The notes: generated by a model not told the origin, from the letters alone. Numbered from the stretch's first letter, positions 18,516 to 26,748 are shown. The stretch: 64,000 bases of DNA from Paenibacillus barengoltzii NBRC 101215 (GCF_004000745.1 NZ_BILV01000012.1:1-64000), one strand, 5' to 3'. Numbers and translations are program-made.

Positions 18516-20021
18516 ATGTCTGAATATATGCTCGAAATGAAGGGCATTACCAAGGAATTTCCCGGCGTTAAAGCGCTGGATGGCGTAACACTGCAGGTTC
18601 GACCGGGGACCGTTCATGCGTTGATGGGCGAGAATGGGGCCGGTAAATCCACGTTGATGAAATGTCTGTTCGGGATTTATAAGCCGGACAGCGGCGAAAT
18701 TTATTTGAATGGTCAAAAGGCGGAAATCAACAATTCCAGCGATGCGCTGAAGCTTGGGGTTTCGATGATTCACCAAGAGCTGCATCCGGTACCTTTCCGC
18801 AATGTGATGGAAAATATCTGGCTCGGACGTTTCCCGATGAAAGGATGGGGACCCTTCCAATTCGTCGACCATAAGAAGATGTATCAGGATACGGAAGAGC
18901 TGTTTAAACAATTAGATATCGATTTGGAACCGGATACGATTGTCGGCAAGCTGTCCGTTTCCAAAATCCAGTCGATTGAGATCGCGAAGGCGGTTTCGTT
19001 CAACTCGCGAATCATCGTGATGGACGAACCTACTTCTTCCTTGACGAGCGTCGAGGTGGAGCACCTGTTCCGGATCATCAACGACTTGAAGAAGCGCGGG
19101 GTGTCGATCATCTACATCTCGCACAAAATGGAGGAGATTTTGCGGATCTCCGACGATGTAACGATCATGCGTGACGGTAAGAAAATCGGGACGTGGCCGG
19201 CATCGGAGATGACGACAGACCTCATTATCTCCAAGATGGTCGGGCGCGATCTCACGCAGCGGTTCCCGGATCGCCACAACAAGCCTAACGGCGTCATTAT
19301 GAAAGTGGAGCATTTGACGTCTATTGATCCGAAATCGTTTAAGGATGTATCGTTTGAACTGCGCAAAGGGGAGATCCTTGGCGTGGGCGGTCTGGTTGGG
19401 GCGCAGCGCACCGAGTTAATCGAAGCGTTGTTTGGCCTTCGTGAAATTCAATCCGGCACGATTTCGATTCACGGCAAAGAGGTGAAGATCCGCAGCGCCA
19501 GCGAAGCGAAGAAGTACGGCTTGGCGCTGTTGACGGAAGAGCGCCGGACGACTGGTATTTTCCCGGTATTGTCCGTTCATGAGAATGCGGCTATTGCCAA
19601 CATCGATCGTTATGTAACGCCTTTTGGCCTGCTGAATGAACGGAAGAAGAAGGCGGAAGCCAACCAAATGGTAGAGAAGCTGCGGACGAAAACGCCGTCG
19701 CCGAAAACGCTGATCATGAACCTTTCCGGTGGGAATCAGCAGAAGGTGCTGCTGGCACGCTGGCTGCTTACCGACCCGGAAATTTTACTGCTGGACGAAC
19801 CGACGCGCGGGATCGACGTCGGGGCAAAATACGAAATTTATTCCATTATTGCGGATTTGGCACAGCAAGGCAAAAGCATCATCATGATTTCATCCGAGAT
19901 GCCTGAACTGCTTGGGATGTCCGACCGTGTCATGGTAATGTCCGAAGGCCGTCTGACGGGAATATTGGACGGAGATAAGGCTACGGAAGAAGAAATTATG
20001 CGTCTGGCAGCCCAGCACTAA
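18516..20021 (+). CDS. mglA: Galactose/methyl-galactoside ABC transporter ATPase MglA
   Basis: 501 residues, ATG 18516 with GGGGG upstream. Two fused ATPase domains as in all MglA/RbsA proteins. Domain one (1-240) has Walker A GENGAGKST, an LSVSK signature variant and Walker B IIVMDEPTSSL. Domain two has a degenerate Walker A (GLVGAQRTE), signature LSGGNQQKV and Walker B ILLLDEPTRGIDVGAK. The signature variant in domain one and the lost P-loop in domain two are normal for the family. Confidence 0.94.
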   Translation: MSEYMLEMKGITKEFPGVKALDGVTLQVRPGTVHALMGENGAGKSTLMKCLFGIYKPDSGEIYLNGQKAEINNSSDALKLGVSMIHQELHPVPFRNVMENIWLGRFPMKGWGPFQFVDHKKMYQDTEELFKQLDIDLEPDTIVGKLSVSKIQSIEIAKAVSFNSRIIVMDEPTSSLTSVEVEHLFRIINDLKKRGVSIIYISHKMEEILRISDDVTIMRDGKKIGTWPASEMTTDLIISKMVGRDLTQRFPDRHNKPNGVIMKVEHLTSIDPKSFKDVSFELRKGEILGVGGLVGAQRTELIEALFGLREIQSGTISIHGKEVKIRSASEAKKYGLALLTEERRTTGIFPVLSVHENAAIANIDRYVTPFGLLNERKKKAEANQMVEKLRTKTPSPKTLIMNLSGGNQQKVLLARWLLTDPEILLLDEPTRGIDVGAKYEIYSIIADLAQQGKSIIMISSEMPELLGMSDRVMVMSEGRLTGILDGDKATEEEIMRLAAQH

Positions 20022-20043
20022 GGATTTGAAGGAGGAGAAAATC

Positions 20044-21054
20044 ATGAATACAAAGAAACTTCAGAGCTTTGTAACCGAAAATGCCATTTATATTGTCTTG
20101 GCCGTGTTGCTTATTGGCATCGCCGCTTATGATCCAAGCTTTATCGGACTCAATACATTACGTGATATTTTGATTCAATCGTCCACTCGGGTAATCATCG
20201 CCCTTGGGGTAGCATTTATCCTTATTACCGGCGGTACGGACTTGTCCGCGGGCCGGATGGTTGGCTTGACGGCGGTCGTCTCTGCCTCTATGCTGCAAGA
20301 GGTTGATTATGCCCGACGCTTTTTCCCGAACTTGCCGGAACTTCCTTTGTTTGTGCCGATTTTGATCGCGATTGTTGTCGGCCTGATCTTTGGTCTGATC
20401 AACGGGGTCATCGTATCCAAGTTTAAAGTTCCACCGTTTATCGCGACGCTCGGTACCATGGTTGCCATCTACGGGATCAACTCCCTGTATTTCGATACGG
20501 AGCCGAACCAATCCCAGCCGATTGGCGGTTTGCGCAACGACTTTACTACGTTGGGTTCTGGTTCCTTGTTCAGTAACTGGAGCTTCTCGATTCCTTATAT
20601 CGTCATTATCGCGATTGTGGTTTGTGCGATTGTTTGGGTGATGTTCAATAAAACCCGGCTTGGCAAAAATATGTACGCCATCGGCGGTAACCAACAAGCT
20701 GCAAAAGTATCAGGGATTAACGTCTCCAAAAACTTGATTATGATTTACTCGATTGCCGGGGCGCTTTATGGCTTGGCTGGTGTGCTGGAAGCAGCCAGAA
20801 CCGGCGGTGCTACGAACAACTATGGGAACATGTACGAGCTAGATGCGATCGCAGCCTGCGTCGTTGGCGGCGTATCCACCACCGGCGGGATTGGTACGGT
20901 TCCAGGCATTATGGCAGGCGTGCTGATCTTTACGGTCATCAACTATGGCTTGACTTTCGTAGGTGTAGGACCTTACTGGCAACAAATCATTAAAGGTGCC
21001 ATTATCGTGGCTGCGGTAGCGTTCGATATGCGGAAATACGCAAGTAAGAAATAA
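20044..21054 (+). CDS. mglC: Galactose/methyl-galactoside ABC transporter permease MglC
   Basis: 336 residues from ATG 20044, with GGAGGAG six bases upstream; the upstream in-frame TTG 20026 overlaps that site region and is rejected. About ten hydrophobic helices. LITGGTDLSAGRMVGL near residue 65 and the conserved cytoplasmic NKTRLGKNMYAIGGNQQAA are signatures of the BPD_transp_2 permeases (RbsC/MglC). Last gene of mglBAC, with a terminator 22 bases on. Confidence 0.94.
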   Translation: MNTKKLQSFVTENAIYIVLAVLLIGIAAYDPSFIGLNTLRDILIQSSTRVIIALGVAFILITGGTDLSAGRMVGLTAVVSASMLQEVDYARRFFPNLPELPLFVPILIAIVVGLIFGLINGVIVSKFKVPPFIATLGTMVAIYGINSLYFDTEPNQSQPIGGLRNDFTTLGSGSLFSNWSFSIPYIVIIAIVVCAIVWVMFNKTRLGKNMYAIGGNQQAAKVSGINVSKNLIMIYSIAGALYGLAGVLEAARTGGATNNYGNMYELDAIAACVVGGVSTTGGIGTVPGIMAGVLIFTVINYGLTFVGVGPYWQQIIKGAIIVAAVAFDMRKYASKK

Positions 21055-21076
21055 GGTCTTTTTAGGATATGGATAG

Positions 21077-21103
21077 GGCGGCTCTGGAGCCGTCCTTTTT
21101 CCA
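21077..21103 (+). terminator. Rho-independent terminator of mglBAC
   Basis: AGGGCGGCT (21077-21085) pairs with AGCCGTCCT (21090-21098, one G-U), loop CTGG, followed by a T-run and a second T-run nearby. Confidence 0.87.
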
Positions 21104-21200
21104 TTTTTTTAGCAAGCGGATGGCGTCGAAATATGTTAAAATTTGAGAAGAAACGAAAACTAGAATCGGCGATAGGAAATTCGGCTGGGAGGAGCACGCC

Positions 21201-21746
21201 ATGATGAAGAAGTGGAGCAAAATCGGTTTGTCCGGGCTGTTGGTGGCAACTTTGGTTTTGGTGATGACGACGGGGCAAGGAGGAACCGGTTTCGGAACGG
21301 AAACGGCGCATGCTGCAGCAGCCGCCAGCAACTCCTCGCAGTCGAAGTTACTTGCAGCGGTCTACTTGAAGATCCAGACGGAGAACGCGTCCAAGGTAGT
21401 TGAGCTCGTCAACAAGGAGCGGAAGAAAGCCGGTCTGAAGCCGCTGATTGTACATACCAATCTGAGCAAAATGGCCAAAATCAAAGCCATCGACATGTTC
21501 AAAACCGATTATTTCAGCCATACGTCGCCGAAATACGGCTCACCCTTCGACATGATGGATGCGTTCAACATTACCTACATCTACGCAGGAGAGAACATCG
21601 GCAAAGGGCAACGTTCCGCCGAGGAAGTGGTTAAGGATTGGATGGAAAGTCCTGGCCATAAAGCGAATATCCTGAACCCGAAATACAAGCTGATTGGCGT
21701 TGGATATTATAATGGATATTGGGTACAGGAGTTTATTGGGAAGTAG
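21201..21746 (+). CDS. Secreted CAP/SCP-domain protein (YkwD-like)
   Basis: 181 residues; ATG 21201 (or the next ATG, 21204) follows GGGAGGAG. A KKWSK start, a hydrophobic stretch and an AHA-AA site near residue 38 form a signal peptide, so it is exported. The CAP domain covers about 55-181: LVNKERKKAGL, the DYFSHTSP motif with its conserved His, GENIGKG, and SPGHKANILNP with the second His. This is the short single-domain form found as YkwD in Bacillus, where related proteins are linked to spores and cell wall; the biochemical role is not settled. Confidence 0.88.
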   Translation: MMKKWSKIGLSGLLVATLVLVMTTGQGGTGFGTETAHAAAAASNSSQSKLLAAVYLKIQTENASKVVELVNKERKKAGLKPLIVHTNLSKMAKIKAIDMFKTDYFSHTSPKYGSPFDMMDAFNITYIYAGENIGKGQRSAEEVVKDWMESPGHKANILNPKYKLIGVGYYNGYWVQEFIGK

Positions 21747-21760
21747 AGGGATTCCTTCGC

Positions 21761-21908
21761 CCTATTGCTGACCGTGAAAAAGAATAACGACCACGGGCCG
21801 CTCTTGTCCGCCACTTGTCCATTGATGCGAATGGAAGGAAGACAAGCGGCTCCCAAATGCGGACGTAGACTCCCTTAGGTTCGTTATTCTTTTTCATCAA
21901 GCAATAGG
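21761..21908. repeat. Large imperfect palindrome (about 148 bp)
   Basis: Outer arms CCTATTGCT (21761-21769) and AGCAATAGG (21900-21908), then TGAAAAAGAATAACGA (21775-21790) and TCGTTATTCTTTTTCA (21881-21896), both pairs exact. Inside, GCCGCT-CTTGTC near 21798 matches GACAAG-CGGC at 21841-21850, and CCATT/AATGG close a 6-base loop at about 21818-21834. The structure is far larger than a terminator and no coding frame fits it. It may be a small palindromic mobile repeat or an RNA element. Confidence 0.75.
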
Positions 21909-21936
21909 ACGTAGGAAATGTGGGCAGATGCAGGAT

Positions 21937-21967
21937 AGAGCCCGGCTTGGGAGCTGGGCTCTTTGTT
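21937..21967 (+). terminator. Terminator-like hairpin downstream of the large palindrome
   Basis: AGAGCCCGGC (21937-21946) pairs with GCTGGGCTCT (21953-21962) with one G-U, followed by TTGTTGTATTTT. It could end a transcript that runs through the palindrome. Confidence 0.6.
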
Positions 21968-22061
21968 GTATTTTAGCGGAGTCTGGGGAGAGGGAAGTGT
22001 GTTTGTGAGTAGTCGGGTGTTGGTCTATTTTGACGGAGGGATTCAACGGGATAATGGGGTG

Positions 22062-22090
22062 CTAACGGAACGGAGAGACGCTATTTGGCG
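22062..22090 (+). repeat. CTAACGGAAC repeat, copy 1
   Basis: Starts CTAACGGAAC, then GGAGAGACG, then CTATTTGG. It shares a 24-base pattern (CTAACGGAAC, a purine-rich middle with GAC, then TTATT) with two more copies within 135 bases. There is no coding frame. Confidence 0.7.
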
Positions 22091-22111
22091 GTTCAGGCGG
22101 GATCGGGAACT

Positions 22112-22140
22112 CTAACGGAACGAGGTGACCTTATTTGGGG
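22112..22140 (+). repeat. CTAACGGAAC repeat, copy 2
   Basis: Same unit in the same direction: CTAACGGAAC, GAGGTGACC, TTATTTGG. It begins 50 bases after copy 1. Confidence 0.7.
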
Positions 22141-22167
22141 GATTGGGGCTGGAGAAGGGCCATCTTG

Positions 22168-22196
22168 AGGTGAATAACGTCTTCTGGTTCCGTTAG
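22168..22196 (-). repeat. CTAACGGAAC repeat, copy 3 (inverted)
   Basis: Read on the minus strand it is CTAACGGAAC, CAGAAGACG, TTATTCACC. Copies 2 and 3 therefore face each other and could form a hairpin in RNA. Confidence 0.7.
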
Positions 22197-22246
22197 AGCG
22201 GGAAATAGTCGGGAAATGGGTAAATAAGGTCTCTACGATATTTTAT

Positions 22247-22272
22247 TGAAACCTCCCGAACTTTGCAGCGTA
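22247..22272 (+). promoter_or_regulatory. Sigma-W-type ECF promoter of pspA
   Basis: TGAAAC (22247-22252), exactly 16 bases, CGTA (22269-22272). This equals the consensus of Bacillus sigma-W promoters, which control cell-envelope stress genes including pspA. It lies 44 bases before the pspA start. Confidence 0.8.
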
Positions 22273-22315
22273 AACATAAGCATAATCTGATATTTCAATC
22301 GGGAGGAAAGAGCAA

Positions 22316-22987
22316 ATGTCCATTTTCAAAAGATTACGCGATTTGACCATGTCTAATATCAACGCTTTGATTGACAAAGCGGAGGATCCGATCAAATTGA
22401 CCGACCAATATATCCGCGATATGCAAGAAGATCTCGAAGATGCGGAGAAGGCCGTTGCTGCCCAAATCGCGATCGAGAAGAAGTTTAAAGGCTTGTATGA
22501 AGAACAGCAAGCGTTGGTTGAGCGGCGCACTCAGCAGGCGCATCAGGCAGCTCAAGCGCAAAACGTTGATCTGGCTCGCCGTGCGCTCGAAGAGAAGAAA
22601 GCCGCTGAGGCGAAGATGGCAGAATACAAGGCAAGCTACGAGCAAAACAAGGCCGCAGCTGACAATCTCCGTTCGAAGCTTGAGGAAATGCGCAAACAGC
22701 TGACGGAAATGAAGAACAAACGCGAAACGCTGGTTGCCCGTTACAATGCAGCTAAAGCACAAAATGAAATCAACAAGACGATGTCCGGGTTTAACTCCGA
22801 TTCGGCAGCAAGCGGCCTGAAGCGGATGGAAGAGAAGATGCTGCAAATGGAAGCTCAAGCCGAAGCAAGCAATGAGCTGAACGCGAAGGCGAAATCCTTG
22901 GATGAGGAGTTCGAAAGCCTGAACAAGGATGCAGCCGTGGAAGCAGAATTGGCCGAGTTGATGAAGCTCTATGAGGATAAAAAATAA
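22316..22987 (+). CDS. pspA: Phage shock protein A (PspA/IM30 family)
   Basis: 223 residues, ATG 22316 with GGGAGGAAAG upstream. Almost entirely charged coiled-coil with heptad-like Ala/Glu/Lys/Gln pattern. The N-terminal amphipathic helix MSIFKRLRDLTMSNIN and the next LIDKAEDPIKLTDQYIRDM are the family signature. PspA binds and stabilises the inner face of a stressed membrane as ESCRT-III-like oligomers. The ECF promoter upstream agrees with membrane-stress control. The DUF4178 gene follows 33 bases later on the same transcript. Confidence 0.95.
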   Translation: MSIFKRLRDLTMSNINALIDKAEDPIKLTDQYIRDMQEDLEDAEKAVAAQIAIEKKFKGLYEEQQALVERRTQQAHQAAQAQNVDLARRALEEKKAAEAKMAEYKASYEQNKAAADNLRSKLEEMRKQLTEMKNKRETLVARYNAAKAQNEINKTMSGFNSDSAASGLKRMEEKMLQMEAQAEASNELNAKAKSLDEEFESLNKDAAVEAELAELMKLYEDKK

Positions 22988-23020
22988 GCGACTTGATTCT
23001 AAAGTGAGGCTAGACCAAAC

Positions 23021-23527
23021 ATGAGCGTATGGAAAAGACTCGGCAATCTGTTTGCCAAACCGGCGCCGCCCGTCGTGGAGAAGAGCATGCTCACGCTGGC
23101 CCCGGGCGACATCTGTGAGGTATCGCTCGTTTCCTACGAAGTGACCGGCCGGGTAGGTAATCGCGGGCGTAACGCGGTGATGCTGACGCTGCAGGACGGC
23201 AGTCAGATCCGCTATCTGCTGGTCGAGGATCGTGAGTCGCTGCAGTATCACCTCTATGAGCCGATTGACGGGCGGCTCAACGATCCGACCGAGGTACCGG
23301 GCCAGATGGACCTTGACGGAACCCTGTACTATTTGGAAGAAGAATACGGAGGTTATGTGTCGGTGGTTGGCAAGACGCCGTTCCTGCAAGGCGGGGAGCA
23401 GCATGTCTGGCAGTACCAGTCAGACGACGGCAAGCTGCTGCGGATCGAGTGGCAGAACGGGCGGTTTATGTTATACGAAGGCGCTAAAGTGATTCCGGCC
23501 GACATTAAAGTCATTCGAGCCAATTGA
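23021..23527 (+). CDS. DUF4178 protein linked to pspA
   Basis: 168 residues, ATG 23021 with GTGAGG upstream. The first six residues MSVWKRLGNLF resemble the amphipathic start of PspA. The body is a beta-rich domain with LAPGDICEVSLVSYEVTG at its start, typical of DUF4178. No signal peptide or membrane helix is seen, so it is cytoplasmic, perhaps touching the membrane by its N-terminus. Co-transcription with pspA suggests a role in the same stress response; its activity is unknown. Confidence 0.8.
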   Translation: MSVWKRLGNLFAKPAPPVVEKSMLTLAPGDICEVSLVSYEVTGRVGNRGRNAVMLTLQDGSQIRYLLVEDRESLQYHLYEPIDGRLNDPTEVPGQMDLDGTLYYLEEEYGGYVSVVGKTPFLQGGEQHVWQYQSDDGKLLRIEWQNGRFMLYEGAKVIPADIKVIRAN

Positions 23528-23579
23528 GGCCATAAGTCGTTGAAGCAACTAGGGTTCAAAGCGCGATGAAGCCTGATGA

Positions 23580-23622
23580 AGCGCGAGAACGAGGTGATCC
23601 CCTCGATTCCCGCGCTTTTTTT
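23580..23622 (+). terminator. Rho-independent terminator of the pspA operon
   Basis: AGCGCG-GAA-CGAGG on the left (from 23580) pairs with CCTCG-TTC-CGCGCT on the right (to 23615), followed by seven T. Confidence 0.88.
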
Positions 23623-23636
23623 CGCCAAAAATACAC

Positions 23637-23682
23637 AAAAAAATAACATCCCCCAGGCTGCCCATGCAGTGGAGGATGCTAT
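23637..23682 (-). terminator. Terminator of the tRNA-Lys transcript
   Basis: On the minus strand GCATCCTCCA-CTGC pairs with GCAG-CCTGGGGGATGT, and a run of seven T follows. It begins 4 bases after the tRNA 3' end. Confidence 0.8.
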
Positions 23683-23685
23683 AAA

Positions 23686-23758
23686 TGGGTTATGCAGGGA
23701 TCGAACCTGCGACCTGCCGATTAAGAGTCGGCTGCTCTACCAGCTAAGCTAATAACCC
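23686..23758 (-). tRNA. tRNA-Lys, anticodon CTT
   Basis: A 73-base cloverleaf on the minus strand. The acceptor arm GGGTTAT pairs with ATAACCC, with discriminator A. The D-arm contains AGCTGGTAGAGC, the anticodon loop is CTCTTAA within GCCGA/TCGGC, and the T-arm is GCAGG-TTCGATC-CCTGC. The 3' CCA is not encoded (the next bases are TTT), so it must be added after transcription. It reads AAG codons. The gene stands alone with its own terminator. Confidence 0.95.
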
Positions 23759-23933
23759 TCAAAGTAAGGTTTCTTAAGGACAAGAATTATTATAACTCTG
23801 TCGTTTTAAAAATGCTAGCCCTTTTTCGAGAAAATTTGCATCTCTTTGCAAGAAGTTTTATGTTATTTACATAAGTTGGAGAGTGACTCATCGTGAGCGA
23901 AATGTAGGACTGCGTGGAAACAGGAGGGATTAG

Positions 23934-24737
23934 ATGAGCAGAACGTCCCGGATTTGGCTATGGGCGGGATTGGCGTCACTGATATCGACTTTAATTCTGC
24001 TCGCTGGATTCGTATATGCGGTGTCGGATATTGCCGATCCGTCGGCAGCTGCGGGTCATTCGCCGGCTCCACCGTCCCCAATGGAACCCGCTGTGAAAGC
24101 AGGAGCCTGGGATGTGACGGCCCTTGGGGATTCCTTGGCCAAAGGGACTGGAGACGATACAGGCAGCGGATTTGCCCGCCGGGCGGTAGAACTTTTTAAT
24201 AAAGAAGGCACCACGTCTAAACTGATCAACAACTTGGGAATTAACGGTCTAACCACGAAAGAACTGCTGCCAATGCTGGACGATCCCGGCGTGAAATATG
24301 CCCTGCAGCAGTCGGGGATTATCCTGTTGTCGATTGGGGGAAATGATCTGTTTGACGGCACGGAGGCATTAACCTCAGGGCAGCAAGTCCCATCTCAGGC
24401 GGAAATCGAAGCGGCGATTGAGAAGAGCTCGGAGGATTTTGAAAAAATTGTAGCACAAATTAAGAAAATCAACGTGCAAGCGCTCCTCGTCTACGTTGGG
24501 TTATATAACCCGTTCAGCGATCTTGAGGGGATGCGCGAAATCGGAAATGATACGGTCGCGCGCTGGAACGCAATGGCGATGAAGACGCTCGGGGAATATG
24601 AAGGGACGTTGGTCATACCGACGTATGACTTGTTTACGAATAACGCGGCCCGGTATTTGTCGAGCGACCATTTTCATCCGAACGGGGATGGCTACCAGGC
24701 GATTGCCGAACGGATGGTCCAAAGCATCGCGCGCTAA
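23934..24737 (+). CDS. SGNH/GDSL-family esterase, membrane-anchored or secreted
   Basis: 267 residues, ATG 23934 with AGGAGG upstream. A hydrophobic segment at about 8-31 forms a signal anchor, followed by a Pro/Ala-rich linker. The hydrolase domain has block I LGDSLAKG with nucleophile Ser67, block III GGNDLF, and block V SDHFHPN with Asp245 and His248. It should hydrolyse ester bonds outside the membrane; related Bacillus proteins (YpmR type) have no defined substrate. The next gene is 42 bases downstream. Confidence 0.87.
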   Translation: MSRTSRIWLWAGLASLISTLILLAGFVYAVSDIADPSAAAGHSPAPPSPMEPAVKAGAWDVTALGDSLAKGTGDDTGSGFARRAVELFNKEGTTSKLINNLGINGLTTKELLPMLDDPGVKYALQQSGIILLSIGGNDLFDGTEALTSGQQVPSQAEIEAAIEKSSEDFEKIVAQIKKINVQALLVYVGLYNPFSDLEGMREIGNDTVARWNAMAMKTLGEYEGTLVIPTYDLFTNNAARYLSSDHFHPNGDGYQAIAERMVQSIAR

Positions 24738-24779
24738 TGACGGTATAATGCTGGAGTTTACAATGAAGGAGTGAACGGC

Positions 24780-25766
24780 ATGGGAGCACGGCAGCCGATC
24801 ATTGCTGAGCAGCCTCAACCTGTCCTCAGGGTGCAGGGGCTTAAGAAGAAAATCGGACGGAAGTGGATCGTCCACGATGTGAACTTTGAGGTGTATGCCG
24901 GGGAGATTTTTGGGTTCCTTGGCCCGAATGGAGCTGGCAAAACAACCACGATCCGCATGCTCGTCGATTTAATTCGGCCAACCGAAGGCCAAGTACATAT
25001 TTGCGGATATCATGTACAGCGGGAACCGGAGCTGGCGCTGCGCTGCGTCGGCTCCATCGTGGAAAATCCCGAGGTTTACAACTATTTAACTGGACGGGAG
25101 AATCTCGAGCATTTCGCCCGCATGATGCCGGGCATCGATGGAAAGCGGATTGAGGAAGTTGTGCAAATGGTTGGGTTGACTGGCCGGATCGATGATAAAG
25201 TGAAAACCTATTCGCTTGGTATGCGTCAGCGACTGGGCATTGCCCAAGCGTTGTTAGGCCGGCCAAAGCTTCTGATTCTGGACGAACCGACAAACGGTCT
25301 GGATCCGAAGGGGATCAAAGAAATGCGCAGCTTCATCCGCCGACTCGCGGAAGAAGGAATGGCTGTATTTGTCTCGAGCCACTTGCTTAGCGAAATACAA
25401 TTGCTGTGCGACCGGGTGGCCATTATCGGGCGCGGGCGCGTCCTCGCCGTCGGCAAAGTGGATGAGCTGATCCAGGCGAATCGAAGTTATGTCGTCTGGG
25501 AGCTGGAGCCTCGGGAACCCGGCGAGGTGCTGCTGCGGTCGACGAGCGGGGTCAACGTGGTCACCGAAGTCGGAAATGTACTGGACGATACGATCATCGC
25601 AGGGATTCAAGGCCGGGCGATCGTCACTCAAATGCAGCCGGAATTGATCCCAGGCCTCGTCCAGCGTTTGGTGCAGGAAGGGATACGAGTGGAGGCGGTG
25701 CAGAGGGTGAATCCAACGCTCGAGCAGCTGTTCCTGGGGATGACGGAAGGTGAAAGCATTGAATAA
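24780..25766 (+). CDS. ABC transporter ATP-binding protein (ABC-2 type system)
   Basis: 328 residues from ATG 24780, with AAGGAG eight bases upstream. Walker A GPNGAGKTT, Q-loop VENPEVYNYLTG, signature YSLGMRQRLGIAQAL, Walker B LLILDEPTNGLDPKGI and a SSHLLSE switch. The C-terminal ~85 residues form the extra domain common in BcrA/YtrB-like exporters. It pairs with the permease whose start lies inside its last codons. Such systems export bacitracin-like peptides or other compounds; the substrate is unknown. Confidence 0.9.
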   Translation: MGARQPIIAEQPQPVLRVQGLKKKIGRKWIVHDVNFEVYAGEIFGFLGPNGAGKTTTIRMLVDLIRPTEGQVHICGYHVQREPELALRCVGSIVENPEVYNYLTGRENLEHFARMMPGIDGKRIEEVVQMVGLTGRIDDKVKTYSLGMRQRLGIAQALLGRPKLLILDEPTNGLDPKGIKEMRSFIRRLAEEGMAVFVSSHLLSEIQLLCDRVAIIGRGRVLAVGKVDELIQANRSYVVWELEPREPGEVLLRSTSGVNVVTEVGNVLDDTIIAGIQGRAIVTQMQPELIPGLVQRLVQEGIRVEAVQRVNPTLEQLFLGMTEGESIE

Positions 25767-26748
25767 CATTCTTCCTTTAGTAAAAAATGAAACGATCAAG
25801 ATGATCAAAAAGAAACGCTTTTACGTCATCTTGCTCGTGTTGATCGTGCTGGTTCCGATGTTTGCTTATGCCCAGCTGCGACAAGCGGAGGACAAACGGG
25901 AGAAGTTCGGGGCGGACTGGCGCAGGGAAGTACAGCAAGCGATCACGGACAACCAGAATTCGCTGGGCAGTGACCGGGTGCCGGAGGAATGGAAGAAATA
26001 CCGTAAAATTTATATTCAGCAGTTGAAGTATTATTTGGAGCATGATGTGAATCCGCGAGAACCGGGCGGCGTCTCCTTTACCCGGGAGTTCTTGGATAAC
26101 GCAGCCACACTGTTCATTCCGTTGTTAATTATGGGCGTGGGATCGGATATCGTCTCTTCGGAACGGACGAGCGGAACGGTCAAAATGCTGCTCACCCGGC
26201 CGGTAAGGCGATGGAAGGTTCTCTTGAGCAAGCTGATCACGCTGATGATGTTTGTGTCCTTGATCATTGTATCAACCTGTGTGATCTGCTATTTCATCTC
26301 AGGGTTATTTTTTGGTTACCGCGGATGGACGATGCCGGTATTTACAGGATTCCAGCTGCGGGGGGCCGAAGTAGACATCTCGGGTGTACATGCCGTGCCG
26401 CAATGGTTGTATATATTCATGCAGGCCGGCCTGATCTGGTTTGTCAGCATGGTGGTGGCTGCCCTGGCGTTTATGGTGTCAGTGCTTGTGCGCAGCACAT
26501 CGGCAAGTATTGTCATTATGATGGCGACGCTGATCGCTGGAAATATTTTGACGAACATGGCTTCTTCCTGGACCAGCGCCAAATATTTATTTATGGTGAA
26601 TCTTGGTTTAACGAATTATTTGGCGGGGACACCGGCTCCGATCGAGGGAATGACGCTGGGATTTTCGCTGGCTGTGCTGGCGATTTGGGGCCTTTGCGCC
26701 CTCGTCGTTTCATTCCTTGTCTTTACGAAACAAGATATTTTGAATTAA
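25750..26748 (+). CDS. ABC-2 type permease
   Basis: 332 residues from GTG 25750, or 329 from TTG 25759, which has GGAAGG eight bases upstream; both overlap the end of the ATPase gene. One membrane helix lies near residues 25-42, then an extracytoplasmic domain of about 90 residues and five more helices, the layout of ABC2_membrane_3 permeases. The cytoplasmic SSERTSGTVKMLLTRPVRRW segment between helices is the family hallmark. It forms the channel for the preceding ATPase. Confidence 0.85.
   Translation: MKALNNILPLVKNETIKMIKKKRFYVILLVLIVLVPMFAYAQLRQAEDKREKFGADWRREVQQAITDNQNSLGSDRVPEEWKKYRKIYIQQLKYYLEHDVNPREPGGVSFTREFLDNAATLFIPLLIMGVGSDIVSSERTSGTVKMLLTRPVRRWKVLLSKLITLMMFVSLIIVSTCVICYFISGLFFGYRGWTMPVFTGFQLRGAEVDISGVHAVPQWLYIFMQAGLIWFVSMVVAALAFMVSVLVRSTSASIVIMMATLIAGNILTNMASSWTSAKYLFMVNLGLTNYLAGTPAPIEGMTLGFSLAVLAIWGLCALVVSFLVFTKQDILN

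Noticed and set aside
21747-22246. CRISPR array
   Set aside because: Only three imperfect repeats, one inverted, with unequal spacing and no cas genes.
22334-23404. Minus-strand frame (356 codons) opposite pspA and the DUF4178 gene
   Set aside because: Cys/His/Leu/Arg-rich shadow of two well-supported genes, running across their intergenic gap; no recognisable domain.
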